In this document: positions 1 through 9,540 of the stretch, piece after piece | How positions within the stretch are numbered: the stretch's first letter is position 1 | Layout of the letters: each line of letters begins with the position of its first letter | Assembly (NCBI RefSeq): GCF_000013005.1 | Contig: NC_007722.1 | Coordinates: 377,501 to 441,500 of the forward strand | Reading direction: 5' to 3' | Source: Erythrobacter litoralis HTCC2594 | Lineage (GTDB): Bacteria > Pseudomonadota > Alphaproteobacteria > Sphingomonadales > Sphingomonadaceae | DNA length: 64,000 nt | Position numbers and translations under genes: made by a program | Notes under the pieces: generated by a model | Seen by the model: only the letters and a program-made list of their open reading frames with translations | What the model was told of the DNA's origin: nothing | The model's database searches: none

Positions 1-288
1 TCTCTCGACCTGAGCGCGCCCATCGGCACCGGCCTTGCGTTTTGCATTGTCGTCGTTCCTGGCAGCGGCATTACCGCGATTTCCGCGCGTCTTCTCGACA
101 CCGCCATCATCGCGCGGATTGCCGCGCATTCGTGGGCCGCCGCCGCGATCGGCTTTCGGGCCCTTCTCGGCCTTGGCGGGTGGGCCGCCGCCGCGCTCGT
201 TGCCTTGTCCCTTGCCATTGCCCGGCTGAGCCAAGGCGCCGCTTGCCATCAGGGCACCGGCTGCGATCGTCGCCATTAGAATACGCAT
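1..288 (-). CDS. Secreted Gly/Arg-rich basic protein, C-terminus cut by window edge
   Basis: An open frame starts at the ATG complementary to 286-288 and runs off the left edge, giving 96 codons. A strong Shine-Dalgarno AAGGAG lies 6 nt upstream. The first 20 residues form a Sec signal peptide ending in GALA before QPGNG. The visible mature part is low-complexity, rich in Gly, Arg, Lys, Asp and Asn, so it should be basic and largely disordered. I do not recognise a family; small periplasmic proteins of this kind are often annotated only as hypothetical. It follows glnA on the same strand but is separated from it by a terminator, so it is probably its own unit. Confidence 0.6.
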   Translation of the reverse strand, partial: MRILMATIAAGALMASGALAQPGNGKGQGNERGGGPPAKAEKGPKADRGGGPRMRGNPRDDGGVEKTRGNRGNAAARNDDNAKRKAGADGRAQVER

Positions 289-374
289 GGTCCGCTCCTT
301 CGATAAGAGGAACGATCGGAGGCCGCGCGGTATCCCGAACGCCGCATTTTGCAGCCGTGGCGCGCTTGCGCACG

Positions 375-404
375 AAAAAGGGCCCGACTTTCGCCGGGCC
401 CTTT
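375..404 (-). terminator. Rho-independent terminator of glnA
   Basis: A perfect 10-bp GC-rich stem (377-386 with 395-404, arms AAAGGGCCCG/CGGGCCCTTT) with an 8-nt loop is followed on the minus strand by five T residues. It lies about 20 nt after the glnA stop codon and has the right orientation to end the glnB-glnA transcript. Confidence 0.85.
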
Positions 405-425
405 CGAATTATCAGAGCGACGCGA

Positions 426-1835
426 TCAGGCGCTGTAATACATGTCGAATTCGACCGGGCACGGCGTGGTTTCGGTGCGCATGACCTCTTCCCACTTGAG
501 TTCCGCATAGGCGTCGATCTGGTCCTTGGTGAAGACATCGCCCTTGAGCAGGAATTCGTGATCGGCTTCGAGCGCCTCGAGCGCTTCGCGCAAGGAGCCG
601 CAGACGGTCGGAACTTCGGCGAGCTCTGCCGGCGGCAGGTCGTAGAGGTTCTTGTCCATGGCATCGCCCGGATGGATCTTGTTGGTGATCCCGTCGAGGC
701 CCGCCATCAGCAGCGCCGAATAGGCGAGGTAGGGATTGGCCATCGCATCGGGGAAGCGGAACTCGACGCGCTTCGCCTTGTCGCCCGCGCCGTACGGGAT
801 GCGGCACGATGCCGAGCGGTTGCGGGCCGAATAGGCGAGCAGCACCGGTGCTTCGAAGCCCGGAACTAGCCGCTTGTAGCTGTTGGTGGTCGGATTGGTG
901 AAAGCGTTCAGCGCCTTGGCGTGCTTGATGACACCGCCGATGTAATAGAGGCAGTTCTCGCTCAGCCCGGCATATTCGTTGCCGGCGAATGTCGGCTTGT
1001 CGCCTTCCCAGATCGACATGTGCGTGTGCATGCCGGAACCGTTATCTTCCTTGATCGGCTTGGGCATGAAGGTCGCGGTCTTGCCATAGGCATGGGCGAC
1101 CTGGTGTACGACATACTTGTAGATCTGCATGCGGTCGGCGGTCTGGACCAGCGTGCCGAAGGTCAGGCCGAGTTCGTGCTGGGCGGCGGCGACCTCATGG
1201 TGGTGCTTGTCGCAGGGCAAGCCCAGTTCGAGCATTGTCGCGACCATTTCGGCGCGAATGTCCATAGCGCTGTCCACCGGAGCGACGGGGAAATAGCCGC
1301 CCTTGGCGCGCGGCCGGTGGCCCATGTTGCCGCCCTCGTATTCCTTGCCCATGTTGGTCGGCAATTCGATGTCGTCGATGGCGAAGCCCGACCCCGCGTA
1401 GCCGTCTTCGAAGCGGACATCGTCGAACATGAAGAATTCGGCTTCCGGACCGACATAGATCGTGTCGCCGATACCGGTGCTCTTCAGATAGGCTTCGGCA
1501 CGCTTGGCGGTGGAACGGGGATCGCGGGAATACCAGTCGCCGGTCGAGGGCTCGACGATGTCGCAATTGACGATCAGCATCGGCGTGGCGCTGAACGGAT
1601 CGAGCCAGGTTTCGGACAGGTCCGGCTTCAGGATCATGTCGGATTCGTTGATGGCCTTCCAGCCCGCGATCGACGATCCGTCGAACATCAGCCCGTCTTC
1701 GAGCGCATCTTCGTCCATCACGCTGGCGACCATCGAAAGGTGCTGCCACTTGCCCTTCGGATCGGTGAACCGCAGATCGACCCACTCGATCTCGTGTTCC
1801 TTGATTTTCTTGATGATGTCTTTTGCGCTGGACAT
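426..1835 (-). CDS. glnA: Glutamine synthetase type I
   Basis: Makes glutamine from glutamate, ammonia and ATP in the cytoplasm; it is the main entry of ammonium into metabolism. At 469 aa it has the normal length of bacterial GSI. The N-terminal beta-grasp part ([15 protein letters not shown]) and the catalytic domain are intact. Near the C-terminus the sequence NLYDLPPAE contains Tyr398, the expected adenylylation site of GSI-beta enzymes, so control by GlnE is likely. It follows glnB by 50 bp on the same strand and ends just before a strong terminator, forming a glnBA operon. The start has an AAGGAA Shine-Dalgarno. Confidence 0.97.
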   Translation of the reverse strand: MSSAKDIIKKIKEHEIEWVDLRFTDPKGKWQHLSMVASVMDEDALEDGLMFDGSSIAGWKAINESDMILKPDLSETWLDPFSATPMLIVNCDIVEPSTGDWYSRDPRSTAKRAEAYLKSTGIGDTIYVGPEAEFFMFDDVRFEDGYAGSGFAIDDIELPTNMGKEYEGGNMGHRPRAKGGYFPVAPVDSAMDIRAEMVATMLELGLPCDKHHHEVAAAQHELGLTFGTLVQTADRMQIYKYVVHQVAHAYGKTATFMPKPIKEDNGSGMHTHMSIWEGDKPTFAGNEYAGLSENCLYYIGGVIKHAKALNAFTNPTTNSYKRLVPGFEAPVLLAYSARNRSASCRIPYGAGDKAKRVEFRFPDAMANPYLAYSALLMAGLDGITNKIHPGDAMDKNLYDLPPAELAEVPTVCGSLREALEALEADHEFLLKGDVFTKDQIDAYAELKWEEVMRTETTPCPVEFDMYYSA

Positions 1836-1885
1836 GCAGTATTTCCTTGCTGGTGTTCGGCCTTACAGGCGCGATTGGTTGAAAT

Positions 1886-2338
<453 letters not shown>

Positions 2339-2467
2339 TCACGCGCGAACGGGCGCGAAGCCCCATGCCTAGGGCAGAAGGCTAAGACGGGGAAGAGGCG
2401 CCAGGCAGTTCGGGGGAGATGGCTGCCCAAGTGCTGGGCGGTCATGCTTAAAATTTAGGCAGTATAG

Positions 2468-3403
2468 TCAAGTCAGCCGCAGCCCCGCGGTCTCGTCGAG
2501 TCCGGCCATGAGATTGAGGTTTTGTACCGCCGCACCGCTCGCGCCCTTGCCGAGATTGTCGAGCACGGCGACCAGGCGGACATTCCAGCCACCCTCGTTG
2601 CCACAGACATGCAGCGTCAACGTGTCGCTCGGCTGTTCCTGACGATGCAGCAGCAATTCGCCCGGTGCAACGCCGGAAGCGACCGTGACCACGGGCGATC
2701 CCTGGTAGAACGATTGCAACGCTTCGCGCAGCGCATCCGAATGCGGGCCGGTCGCCATTGCGCCGAGATGCAGCGGCACCTCCACCACCATGCCGCGGAA
2801 CGCGGGCACGACCGACGGCGCGAACAGCACGCCATGCTCGAGTCCGGCGTGCTGTTGCATCTCGGGCCGGTGCTTATGCGACAGCTCGAGACCGTAGGTG
2901 CGAAATGCGATGTCGGCTCCCGTGCCCTCGAAACGCTCGATCAACGCCTTGCCGCCGCCGGAATAGCCGCTCACGGCGTTGCAGGTGAAAGGCCAGTCAT
3001 GCGGCAACAGCCCGGTGCGGACGAGCGGCGCAACCAGGCCGATGAAGCCGGTCGGGTAGCATCCGGGATTGCTGACGAACCGCGCCGTTGCGACCGCTTC
3101 GCGTCCGGCGATCTCCGGAAAGCCATAGGTCCAGCCGTCGGCCACCCGATGCGCGCTGGAGGCGTCGATTACGCGGGTCTTGCTAGCGGGATCGATCATC
3201 GCGACGGCTTCAACCGCCGCATCATCGGGAAGGCAGAGGATCGCGAAATCGCTATCGTTCAGCGCTTCGCGCCGTTTGGCGGCATCCTTGCGATCGGCAT
3301 CGTCCAGTACCAGCAGGTCGAACTCGGTGCGGTCGGCCAATCGTTGGCGGATTTCGAGCCCGGTGGTGCCAGCCGCCCCGTCGATGAAGACGCTGCGCGC
3401 CAT
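2468..3403 (-). CDS. argC: N-acetyl-gamma-glutamyl-phosphate reductase (short type 2)
   Basis: NADPH-dependent reduction of N-acetylglutamyl phosphate to the semialdehyde, third step of arginine synthesis. The 311-aa length and the start (VFIDGAAGTTGLEI, a Rossmann GxxGxxG loop) fit the shorter ArgC2 family. The catalytic cysteine is Cys115 in SNPGCYPTG. Its ATG overlaps the stop of the upstream SH3-like gene by one base (TGATG), so the two are translationally coupled. No other arginine gene is in the window. Confidence 0.95.
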   Translation of the reverse strand: MARSVFIDGAAGTTGLEIRQRLADRTEFDLLVLDDADRKDAAKRREALNDSDFAILCLPDDAAVEAVAMIDPASKTRVIDASSAHRVADGWTYGFPEIAGREAVATARFVSNPGCYPTGFIGLVAPLVRTGLLPHDWPFTCNAVSGYSGGGKALIERFEGTGADIAFRTYGLELSHKHRPEMQQHAGLEHGVLFAPSVVPAFRGMVVEVPLHLGAMATGPHSDALREALQSFYQGSPVVTVASGVAPGELLLHRQEQPSDTLTLHVCGNEGGWNVRLVAVLDNLGKGASGAAVQNLNLMAGLDETAGLRLT

Positions 3404-3744
3404 CAGATGTCGAAAGCGGTGCGGGTCACGTAGCCGCTCGGACCTTCAGGACCGCAGGCGCCCCACACCCAATTGTCCGACACATCCAGCGCTTCGAAGC
3501 CGTCGCCTTCCTGCAGAACGTGCAGAACCTCGGATTCGGTATCCATCGCCAGATGCAGATCCGCAGGGCCGCGGACGACCGCGACCGGTTTCGGCACGAC
3601 GTAATGCGGCACGAGGAAGCGGTCGGCGAGCGCGATATGCGCCACGTCGCCGCGGATCGGCAGCGTTCCCGGGGCCGGGCGCACGACCGGGCCGGAAAGG
3701 CTCAGATCGCCTTCTGGTATCGGATAGGTCGCGTTTTCGCTCAC
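3403..3744 (-). CDS. SH3-like protein resembling the N-terminal half of NlpC/P60 peptidases
   Basis: 113 aa with no signal peptide or membrane segment. The pattern LPIRGDVAHIALADRF, then PVAVVRGPADLH, a Gly-Asp turn and WVWGACGPEGPSGYV, resembles the bacterial SH3 domain that precedes the catalytic domain in alphaproteobacterial NlpC/P60 (C40) endopeptidases. The protein ends right after this domain, and the Cys/His catalytic part is absent. It lies between the M17 aminopeptidase (82-bp gap) and argC (1-base overlap). A binding or accessory role is possible, but the function is unknown. Confidence 0.75.
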   Translation of the reverse strand: MSENATYPIPEGDLSLSGPVVRPAPGTLPIRGDVAHIALADRFLVPHYVVPKPVAVVRGPADLHLAMDTESEVLHVLQEGDGFEALDVSDNWVWGACGPEGPSGYVTRTAFDI

Positions 3745-3825
3745 GCTTGCTGGAAGCCCCGTATTCTGTCCTGTTCTGCGCGCTTAGACCGCCCCTTGCG
3801 GGCTATCAAGCGCGCGGCGCGCCCT

Positions 3826-5211
3826 TTACCCTGCGCTGTAGCGTCGCTGCAGCATGTGCCAGCTCGCCCGCAGGCCATAGGCGTCCCCGCCCTTGGGACG
3901 GCCGGGCTTGGCGAAGGGACGCCAAGCGAAGGTGTCGAAATGGGCCCATTCGATGTCTTCGCCGACGAAGCGGTCGAGGAACAGGCCGGCGACGCTGGCC
4001 CCGGCATAGGCATTGCCATGCGCGTTGTTCATGTCGGCAATGTCGGATTTGAGCCATTCGCGGTAGGCTTCGGGCAGCGGCAGTCGCCACGGCTCGTCGT
4101 CGCAGGCCTTGCCCGCTTCGATCAGCGCTTCGGCAGTCTCGTCGCGCCGGGTCATCAGCGCCGGCAGGTCGGGGCCGAGCGCGACGCGCGCGGCACCTGT
4201 CAGCGTGGCGAAATCGATGATAAGCTCGGGCTCTTCCTCGCTCGCGCGCGTCAGCGCATCGCCGAGGATAAGCCGCCCTTCGGCATCGGTATTGCCGATC
4301 TCCACCGTCAGCCCCTTGCGCGTCTTGAGCACGTCGCCGGGGCGGAAGGAATTGCTGGAGATCGCGTTTTCGACCGCGGGGACGAGCAGGTGCAACCGTA
4401 CCGGCAGCCCGGCCTCCATGATCAGCCCCGCGAGCGCGATGGCATGGGCCGCGCCGCCCATATCCTTCTTCATCAGCTTCATGCCGACGGCCGATTTCAC
4501 ATCGAGTCCACCGCTGTCGAAGGCCACGCCCTTGCCGACGATAGCAATCTTGGGGTCGCCCTCCTTGCCCCAGGTCAGGTGCATGATGCGCGGCGCATGC
4601 TTGCGATCAGCGGCGCGGCCGACAGCGTGGACCATCGGGTACTCCTGCTCCAGCGTGTCGCCCTTGGTGACCTGGAGTTTGGCATCGTATGTCTTGGCCA
4701 GCTTCTCGCACTCGGATTCGAGCGCGGCGGGCCCCATGTCTTCGGCGGGCGTATCGACCATGCGGCGCACTTCGCAGACGGCGTGGGCCTCCGAGAGAGC
4801 TGGCCCGATAGCCTTGACCTCCTTGCTCAGCAGGATGCGCGGGCCGACCGGGTTTTCAGGCTTGGTGTATTTCTCGAAACTGTATTGCGCCGTCAGCCAG
4901 CCGTGAACGGCCGGGCCTGGATTGCCTTCAGCACGGCGATAGGTGCCTTCGGGAAGGACCTCCGCCAGCTTGGCCATGCACCAGCTCGAGAGTTCCTCCG
5001 GATCGGCAACGCCGCCGACCGCGAACCATCCATCGCCATCAGGCACTATGCCGACCTGGTAGCCCGAGCCATCGAATTTCTGGGCGGCGAGCGCCGCGCG
5101 CTGCCCGGCGGAAAGCGATTTGCTCCAGTCTTCGAAGCTATCCTTGTTGACGAGATGGATGGCAATGGCGTCTTGCCCGTGGTCGGGCTGTATCAGATCG
5201 GATTTGGACAT
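3826..5211 (-). CDS. M17 leucyl aminopeptidase family protein
   Basis: Cytoplasmic dinuclear-metal exopeptidase that removes N-terminal residues from peptides. The start MSKSDLIQPDHG gives 461 aa. The family hallmarks are GKGVAFDSGG (residues 226-235) and the signature NTDAEGRL (307-314), which carry metal ligands and the catalytic region. The N-terminal domain is shorter and more divergent than in E. coli PepA, as in many alphaproteobacterial M17 enzymes. An in-frame extension reaches upstream past the divergent lipoprotein start, but it is Arg/Pro-rich and unlikely to be translated. It is the first gene of a minus-strand group with the SH3-like protein and argC. Confidence 0.92.
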   Translation of the reverse strand: MSKSDLIQPDHGQDAIAIHLVNKDSFEDWSKSLSAGQRAALAAQKFDGSGYQVGIVPDGDGWFAVGGVADPEELSSWCMAKLAEVLPEGTYRRAEGNPGPAVHGWLTAQYSFEKYTKPENPVGPRILLSKEVKAIGPALSEAHAVCEVRRMVDTPAEDMGPAALESECEKLAKTYDAKLQVTKGDTLEQEYPMVHAVGRAADRKHAPRIMHLTWGKEGDPKIAIVGKGVAFDSGGLDVKSAVGMKLMKKDMGGAAHAIALAGLIMEAGLPVRLHLLVPAVENAISSNSFRPGDVLKTRKGLTVEIGNTDAEGRLILGDALTRASEEEPELIIDFATLTGAARVALGPDLPALMTRRDETAEALIEAGKACDDEPWRLPLPEAYREWLKSDIADMNNAHGNAYAGASVAGLFLDRFVGEDIEWAHFDTFAWRPFAKPGRPKGGDAYGLRASWHMLQRRYSAG

Positions 5212-5276
5212 CGATTTCCCATGCAAGCGGCGTGAAGCAATGTTAATGGGAAGCGCATCGAAGGGAGTCAAACCGC

Positions 5277-6089
5277 ATGAAGCAAACTTGTCTCGTCGCC
5301 CTGGCGGTCGCAGCGCTGGCGTCGTGCTCGTCTCCGGAAGATGTGGCAGACGCGACGGGCGTGGAAGACCAGGCCGGACAATCGGCGCCGGTTGCGACCG
5401 GCGACACGGCAACCGAAGGTGGCGAAGCGGTGGCCATCGAGGAAGAGAGCGAGCTGTACAGCTTCAGCTATTCCTACCCCGGACAGGTCGCTGCGATTCC
5501 CGAGCTCAAGGCGCGCTTCGATCGCGAACAGGCGCAATCGCGCAAGGCCCTGATTGCTCAGGCGCGCGAGGCGCGGGCCGATGCGAAGGATATGGGCTTC
5601 CCCTACAATGCCTACGCGCTCGGCACATCCTGGGAAGTGGTGGCCGATACACCGCGCTTCCTCAGCCTGTCGGCAGATATCTACACCTATTCGGGCGGAG
5701 CGCATCCCAACAGCACGGCGACGTCGCTGGTGTGGGATCGCGAGGCCCGGCGCGCGCTTGAGCCACTCGATTTCTTCGCCTCGCCTGAAGCGCTGAACGA
5801 CGCGGTGTCGGAGCCCTATTGCAAAAGCCTCAACGACCAGCGCGCCGAACGGACCGGGGAGCCGGTGGACAACTCGGACCCGGTGTTCGGGGGATGCCCG
5901 ACGGTCGAACAACTGACGGTCGTACTGGGCTCAACCAACGGCAAGACTTTCGACCGGATCGGGCTGATCGCACCGCCCTATGTCGCGGGATCCTACGCCG
6001 AAGGGGAATACGCAGTGACCCTGCCGGTCACCGAGCCGGTGATGAAAGCGTTGAAGCCCGCCTATCGCGAGGCTTTCGCCCGGCGCTAG
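5277..6089 (+). CDS. Lipoprotein with DUF4163/DUF3298 (RsiV/PdaC-like) region
   Basis: A 270-aa exported lipoprotein. The N-terminal signal ends in a lipobox (LASC, lipidated Cys17), followed by an acidic linker. Residues from about 60 on (YSFSYSYPGQVAAIPELKA and later DIYTYSGGAHPN) match the style of DUF4163 followed by DUF3298, the extracellular module of RsiV and PdaC. In other bacteria this module binds lysozyme or sits next to peptidoglycan deacetylase domains. No sigma factor gene is adjacent, so an anti-sigma role is not suggested. It is divergent from the M17 peptidase gene. Confidence 0.8.
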   Translation: MKQTCLVALAVAALASCSSPEDVADATGVEDQAGQSAPVATGDTATEGGEAVAIEEESELYSFSYSYPGQVAAIPELKARFDREQAQSRKALIAQAREARADAKDMGFPYNAYALGTSWEVVADTPRFLSLSADIYTYSGGAHPNSTATSLVWDREARRALEPLDFFASPEALNDAVSEPYCKSLNDQRAERTGEPVDNSDPVFGGCPTVEQLTVVLGSTNGKTFDRIGLIAPPYVAGSYAEGEYAVTLPVTEPVMKALKPAYREAFARR

Positions 6090-6132
6090 GTCCGTCTCGC
6101 ATTTTGAGTGCGGCATCGCTATATCGCGCGTT

Positions 6133-6963
6133 ATGAGCGAATATCAGGTCATCACCGCCGACGACGACGTCCAGCGCGACGGCACCATCAAATTGCACGG
6201 GCCCGAGGGGTTCGAAGGCATGCGCAAGGCCGGTCGCCTCGCTGCGGACATCCTCGATGCGACCGTCGAACTGGTCGAGCCGGGGGTCACTACCGAAAGC
6301 ATCGACGCCGCGATCCGCGGCATGATGCTTGATGCAGGTGCGGTTCCCGCAACGCTGGGGTATCGCGGCTACACGCACAGTTCGTGCATCTCGATCAATC
6401 ATGTGATCTGCCACGGCATCCCGAGCGAGAAGACGCTCAAGGAAGGCGATATCGTCAATATCGACGTCACCCCGCTGCTCGACGGCTGGCATGGCGATAC
6501 CAGCCGCATGTTCTTCGCTGGCGAACCCCCGCTCAAGGCGAAGAAGCTGGTCGACGTGACCTATGAATGCCTGATGCTCGGCATCGAAGCGGCATCGAAG
6601 CCGGGCGCGCGGCTCGGCGATATCGGCGCGGCGATCGAAGCCCATGCCCGCCAATATCGCTACGGCGTAGTACGCGAATTTTGCGGCCACGGCCTCGGCC
6701 GTCTGTTTCATGACGCACCCGAAGTGGTGCATGCCGCGAAAGCGGGGACGGGGCCGGAGCTTAAGCCCGGCATGTTCTTCACCATCGAACCGATGATCAA
6801 TCTCGGCAAGCCGTGGGGCAAGGTGCTCAAGGACGGCTGGACCGCGGTGACCCGAGACAAGTCGCTAAGCGCGCAGTTCGAACATTCGCTCGGCATCACC
6901 GAGGACGGAATCGAGATTTTCACGGAAAGCACCAAGGGGCTGCACCAGCCGCCCTATGCCTAA
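6133..6963 (+). CDS. map: Type I methionine aminopeptidase
   Basis: Removes the initiator methionine from nascent proteins in the cytoplasm. 276 aa, about the usual size. The pita-bread metal ligands are all present: Asp111, Asp122, His186, Glu219 and Glu250, with His94 in the S1 region (ICHGIPS). It is single-domain, without the zinc-finger extension of eukaryotic enzymes. Its stop codon overlaps the stop of the convergent ccmB by 4 nt. Confidence 0.97.
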   Translation: MSEYQVITADDDVQRDGTIKLHGPEGFEGMRKAGRLAADILDATVELVEPGVTTESIDAAIRGMMLDAGAVPATLGYRGYTHSSCISINHVICHGIPSEKTLKEGDIVNIDVTPLLDGWHGDTSRMFFAGEPPLKAKKLVDVTYECLMLGIEAASKPGARLGDIGAAIEAHARQYRYGVVREFCGHGLGRLFHDAPEVVHAAKAGTGPELKPGMFFTIEPMINLGKPWGKVLKDGWTAVTRDKSLSAQFEHSLGITEDGIEIFTESTKGLHQPPYA

Positions 6964-7619
6964 TTCTCCCGCGCAGCCCGGATGGCTGCGCCGGCGGCGA
7001 AGGGCGCGATGCCGCACAGTGCTAGGCTGATGGCACCAGCCAGCGCAATGCCGGTCGCATCGCCTTGCGCCAAGCTGCCAGCGCCGAAGATCAGGATCGG
7101 CACCGCCAGCGGCAGCAGCAGCAATCCACCCAATGCCGCGCCCGCGCGCAAGCTAGCCATCAGGCTGGCGACGATGAGGCCGATGGCGGCGAGGCCCGGA
7201 GTGCCTGCCAGAAGTCCAAGCACCAGAAGACCTAGCGTGTCGCCCTCCAAGCCAAGCAGCGCAGCGGCGGGGAGACAGGCGACCAGAAGCAGCGGAGCGA
7301 AGGCGAGCCAATGCGCAACGAGGCGGCTGGCCATGGCGGTTTCCTCGGCAATGCCGCGCAGAGCGAACTGGTCGAACACACCATGCGTCAGGTCATCGGC
7401 CACCAGGCGGTCGAGCGGCAGGATCGTGGCCAGCAGCGCGGCGACCCACAAGACGCCACCACCGGTGCGCGCCAGCAGCGGCGCGTCTGGCCCGACGGCG
7501 AACGGATAGAGCATCGCCACGGCGAGGAAGAAGATCAGCGGCAGGATCGCCCCGCCGCGCGAGCCTCCGGGCAGGAGCAATATGAGGTCGCGTCGCAGCA
7601 AGATGCCGAACGCGCTCAT
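6960..7619 (-). CDS. ccmB: Heme exporter membrane subunit CcmB
   Basis: 219-aa integral membrane protein with about six hydrophobic helices, the expected size of CcmB. With CcmA it forms the ATPase that releases holo-CcmE during System I cytochrome c maturation. The start MSAFGILLRRDLILLL matches the family, and its ATG overlaps the ccmA stop by 4 nt (ATGA). The open frame continues upstream through ccmA in another phase, but that extension is not real coding. CcmC, CcmD and CcmE are not in the window. Confidence 0.93.
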   Translation of the reverse strand: MSAFGILLRRDLILLLPGGSRGGAILPLIFFLAVAMLYPFAVGPDAPLLARTGGGVLWVAALLATILPLDRLVADDLTHGVFDQFALRGIAEETAMASRLVAHWLAFAPLLLVACLPAAALLGLEGDTLGLLVLGLLAGTPGLAAIGLIVASLMASLRAGAALGGLLLLPLAVPILIFGAGSLAQGDATGIALAGAISLALCGIAPFAAGAAIRAAREN

Positions 7620-8194
7620 GGCGCGAAGTCCTCGATTGCGAGTGTGTGCGCGTCCATGCCGATGTCCTGGTGCGAAGCGATCACACACACACCGCCGCCG
7701 CCGCAGTGCAATCTGGTCAGCGATCGCACCTTGGCGCAAGCGTCGATGTCGAGGCCGTTGAAGGGTTCGTCCAGCAGCCAGATGTCGTGTGAAGTGCAGA
7801 GCAGTCGGGCGAAGGCCGCACGCTTCCGTTGGCCGGTGGAAAGGTAGCGCACCGGCACATCGAGCAGTGGCTCCAGCTCCATTATCGCGACAATATTGCT
7901 CGGGTCGGAGCAGCCGTCGAGCCGCTCCCAGAAGCGAAGCGCCTTGCCCAACGGCCATTCGGGATCGAGCGCCAGCCGTTCGTCCAGCAGCGCCATCGAT
8001 CCGCTTCGGGAAACGTCGCCTTCGGAAGAGCTCAATAATCCCGCCAGGATCCGCATCAGGCTCGATTTGCCGGTGCCGTTGGCGCCGGTCACATGCAGCA
8101 GCGCGCCGTCAGCGAGGTCCAGTTCCAGCCCGGTGAAGAGGAGCCGGTCGCCACGACGGCAGGCGAGGTTGCGTGCGGCGAGGGCGGCGGGCAT
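7616..8194 (-). CDS. ccmA: Heme exporter ATP-binding protein CcmA
   Basis: 192-aa ABC ATPase. It has Walker A GANGTGKSS (37-45), the signature LSTGQ (118-122) and Walker B IWLLDEP (138-144). It is short, like other CcmA proteins. It pairs with the overlapping ccmB and powers the CcmABCD complex that acts on heme-loaded CcmE at the inner membrane. It is divergent from the pterin dehydratase gene, with 64 bp between them. Confidence 0.94.
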   Translation of the reverse strand: MPAALAARNLACRRGDRLLFTGLELDLADGALLHVTGANGTGKSSLMRILAGLLSSSEGDVSRSGSMALLDERLALDPEWPLGKALRFWERLDGCSDPSNIVAIMELEPLLDVPVRYLSTGQRKRAAFARLLCTSHDIWLLDEPFNGLDIDACAKVRSLTRLHCGGGGVCVIASHQDIGMDAHTLAIEDFAP

Positions 8195-8258
8195 GGCTTG
8201 GGCACTAAGCCAAAGGTCGGGCGTTCACAAGCTGTAGCCCGCAAGCAGGAGCCCCGCG

Positions 8259-8564
8259 ATGACCGTACGAAAACTCAACCAGGAAGAACGCGATACCTGG
8301 ACCAGCGCGCTGGACGGCTGGGACATGGCCGACGGCAGGGATGCGATCGAAAAAACCTTCGAATTCGGCGATTTCGTCGAAGCCTGGGGCTTCATGAGCC
8401 GCGTCGCGATCCTGGCCGAAAAGGCCGACCATCATCCCGAATGGTTCAACGTCTACAACCGCGTCGAGATTACGCTCACCACGCATGACGCGGACCCCGA
8501 TAACGGCGGCGCACTGTCCAAACGCGACGTGGAACTGGCCAACGCCATCGACGCGCTCGGCTGA
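8259..8564 (+). CDS. 4a-hydroxytetrahydrobiopterin dehydratase (pterin-4a-carbinolamine dehydratase)
   Basis: 101-aa enzyme that dehydrates 4a-hydroxytetrahydropterin, recycling the cofactor of phenylalanine hydroxylase. The motif EKADHHPEW (His58, His59, Pro60, Trp62) and His76 in TTHD form the typical active site. The size matches PhhB proteins. No phenylalanine hydroxylase gene is nearby, so the real substrate could also be a molybdopterin-related pterin. A Shine-Dalgarno AGGAG precedes the ATG. Confidence 0.94.
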   Translation: MTVRKLNQEERDTWTSALDGWDMADGRDAIEKTFEFGDFVEAWGFMSRVAILAEKADHHPEWFNVYNRVEITLTTHDADPDNGGALSKRDVELANAIDALG

Positions 8565-8580
8565 GAGCCCGAGCACAAAT

Positions 8581-8674
8581 CCGTTCGGGCTGAGCCTGTC
8601 TGAGCCCCGCCCTTCTTCTGGCAGGTGCTGCACTAGAAAAGAGTGCAGCCTTTCGACAAGCTCAGGGCGAACGC
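8581..8674. repeat. Intergenic repeat element, copy 1
   Basis: A 94-nt element with inverted ends: CCGTTCGGGCTGAGCCTGTC on the left and TTTCGACAAGCTCAGGGCGA near the right end. A clearly related copy with the same architecture lies at 59747-59841; the centre is also shared (CCGCCCTTCTT..GGC and GTGCAGCC). It sits between convergent genes. Such TTCGACAAGCTCAG elements occur in large numbers in sphingomonad genomes. Confidence 0.8.
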
Positions 8675-8694
8675 GACAAGGTGCGTCGGGATTT

Positions 8695-9507
8695 CTAGTC
8701 GCCGAGCAATTGCATCTGTCCGCCTTCGCGCATCTGCTTGCGCACGCGGCCGGGCATCCAGCGCGCGGCGAAGGCAATGCGGCGGGCGGTCTTGCCAACG
8801 GTCCAGTGCAGCTTGTCCTTGTGCACCGCATCCCACGCCGCTTCGGCAACCTCCTCCACCGGCGTGATTTCCAGCCCCGATTCCTGCACGCGGGAGCGGA
8901 TATGCTCGTTGGTCCCGGCATTGGGCACCATGTCCAGCAGCGGCGTGTCGATGAAGCTGGGCATCAGCGAGCGGACATTGATGCCGTCGCCCGCCCATTC
9001 GCCGTCGAGGCTCTCGGTAATCCCGCGCACGCCAAATTTGGTCGCACAATAGACTGAACCGCCTGCGCTGCCGTAGATTCCGGCTGCGCTGGCGGTATTC
9101 AGGAGACACGATCCCGGTGCGGTCTTCTTCAGATGCGGATAGGCCGCTTGCGCGCCGAACAGCACACCCTTCAGATTGATATCGAGGCAGCGGGTGATTT
9201 CATCCTCGCTGTTCTCGCTCAACGAGCCGCCGATGGGGATGCCGGCATTGTTGGCAAGCACGTCGATCCGGCCGCCCGCTGCCATCGAGAACGCTTCCAG
9301 TGCTTCGTCCCACGCCGCGCGGTCGCGCACGTCGAACTGGTGGCTGTAGGTGAAGCCGTTGCCGATCAGCCGCTCGGTTTCGGCCATGCCGTCCTTGCTG
9401 ATATCGCCGAGCCCGACGAACCAGCCTTCCTTCGCAAATTTGAGCGCGATGGCGCGCCCGATGCCGGAACCGCCGCCGGTGATGAATATGCTCTTGCGGG
9501 TGCTCAT
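8695..9507 (-). CDS. SDR family NAD(P)-dependent oxidoreductase
   Basis: 270-aa classical short-chain dehydrogenase. It has the cofactor loop TGGGSGIG (10-17), NNAG (86-89), and catalytic Ser140, Tyr153 and Lys157 (YCATK). Asp35 after beta-2 (GLGDIS) suggests preference for NAD(H). The C-terminus is basic (RRIAFAARWMPGRVRKQM), as in membrane-associated SDRs. The substrate cannot be told from sequence. It lies 33 bp downstream of the S9 peptidase gene on the same strand. Confidence 0.9.
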   Translation of the reverse strand: MSTRKSIFITGGGSGIGRAIALKFAKEGWFVGLGDISKDGMAETERLIGNGFTYSHQFDVRDRAAWDEALEAFSMAAGGRIDVLANNAGIPIGGSLSENSEDEITRCLDINLKGVLFGAQAAYPHLKKTAPGSCLLNTASAAGIYGSAGGSVYCATKFGVRGITESLDGEWAGDGINVRSLMPSFIDTPLLDMVPNAGTNEHIRSRVQESGLEITPVEEVAEAAWDAVHKDKLHWTVGKTARRIAFAARWMPGRVRKQMREGGQMQLLGD

Positions 9508-9540
9508 CCGTCCTCTCCCCGTAATCCCTGTGCTGGTATC

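Noticed and set aside
30..230. Plus-strand frames in the first 300 bases
   Set aside because: They mirror the minus-strand secreted protein, which has a signal peptide and a good Shine-Dalgarno.
6960..6963. Four-base overlap of convergent stop codons (map/ccmB; same at 62660-62663 for hisZ and the reductase)
   Set aside because: Curious twice in one window, but tail-to-tail stop overlaps such as CTAG and CTAA arise easily in compact genomes.
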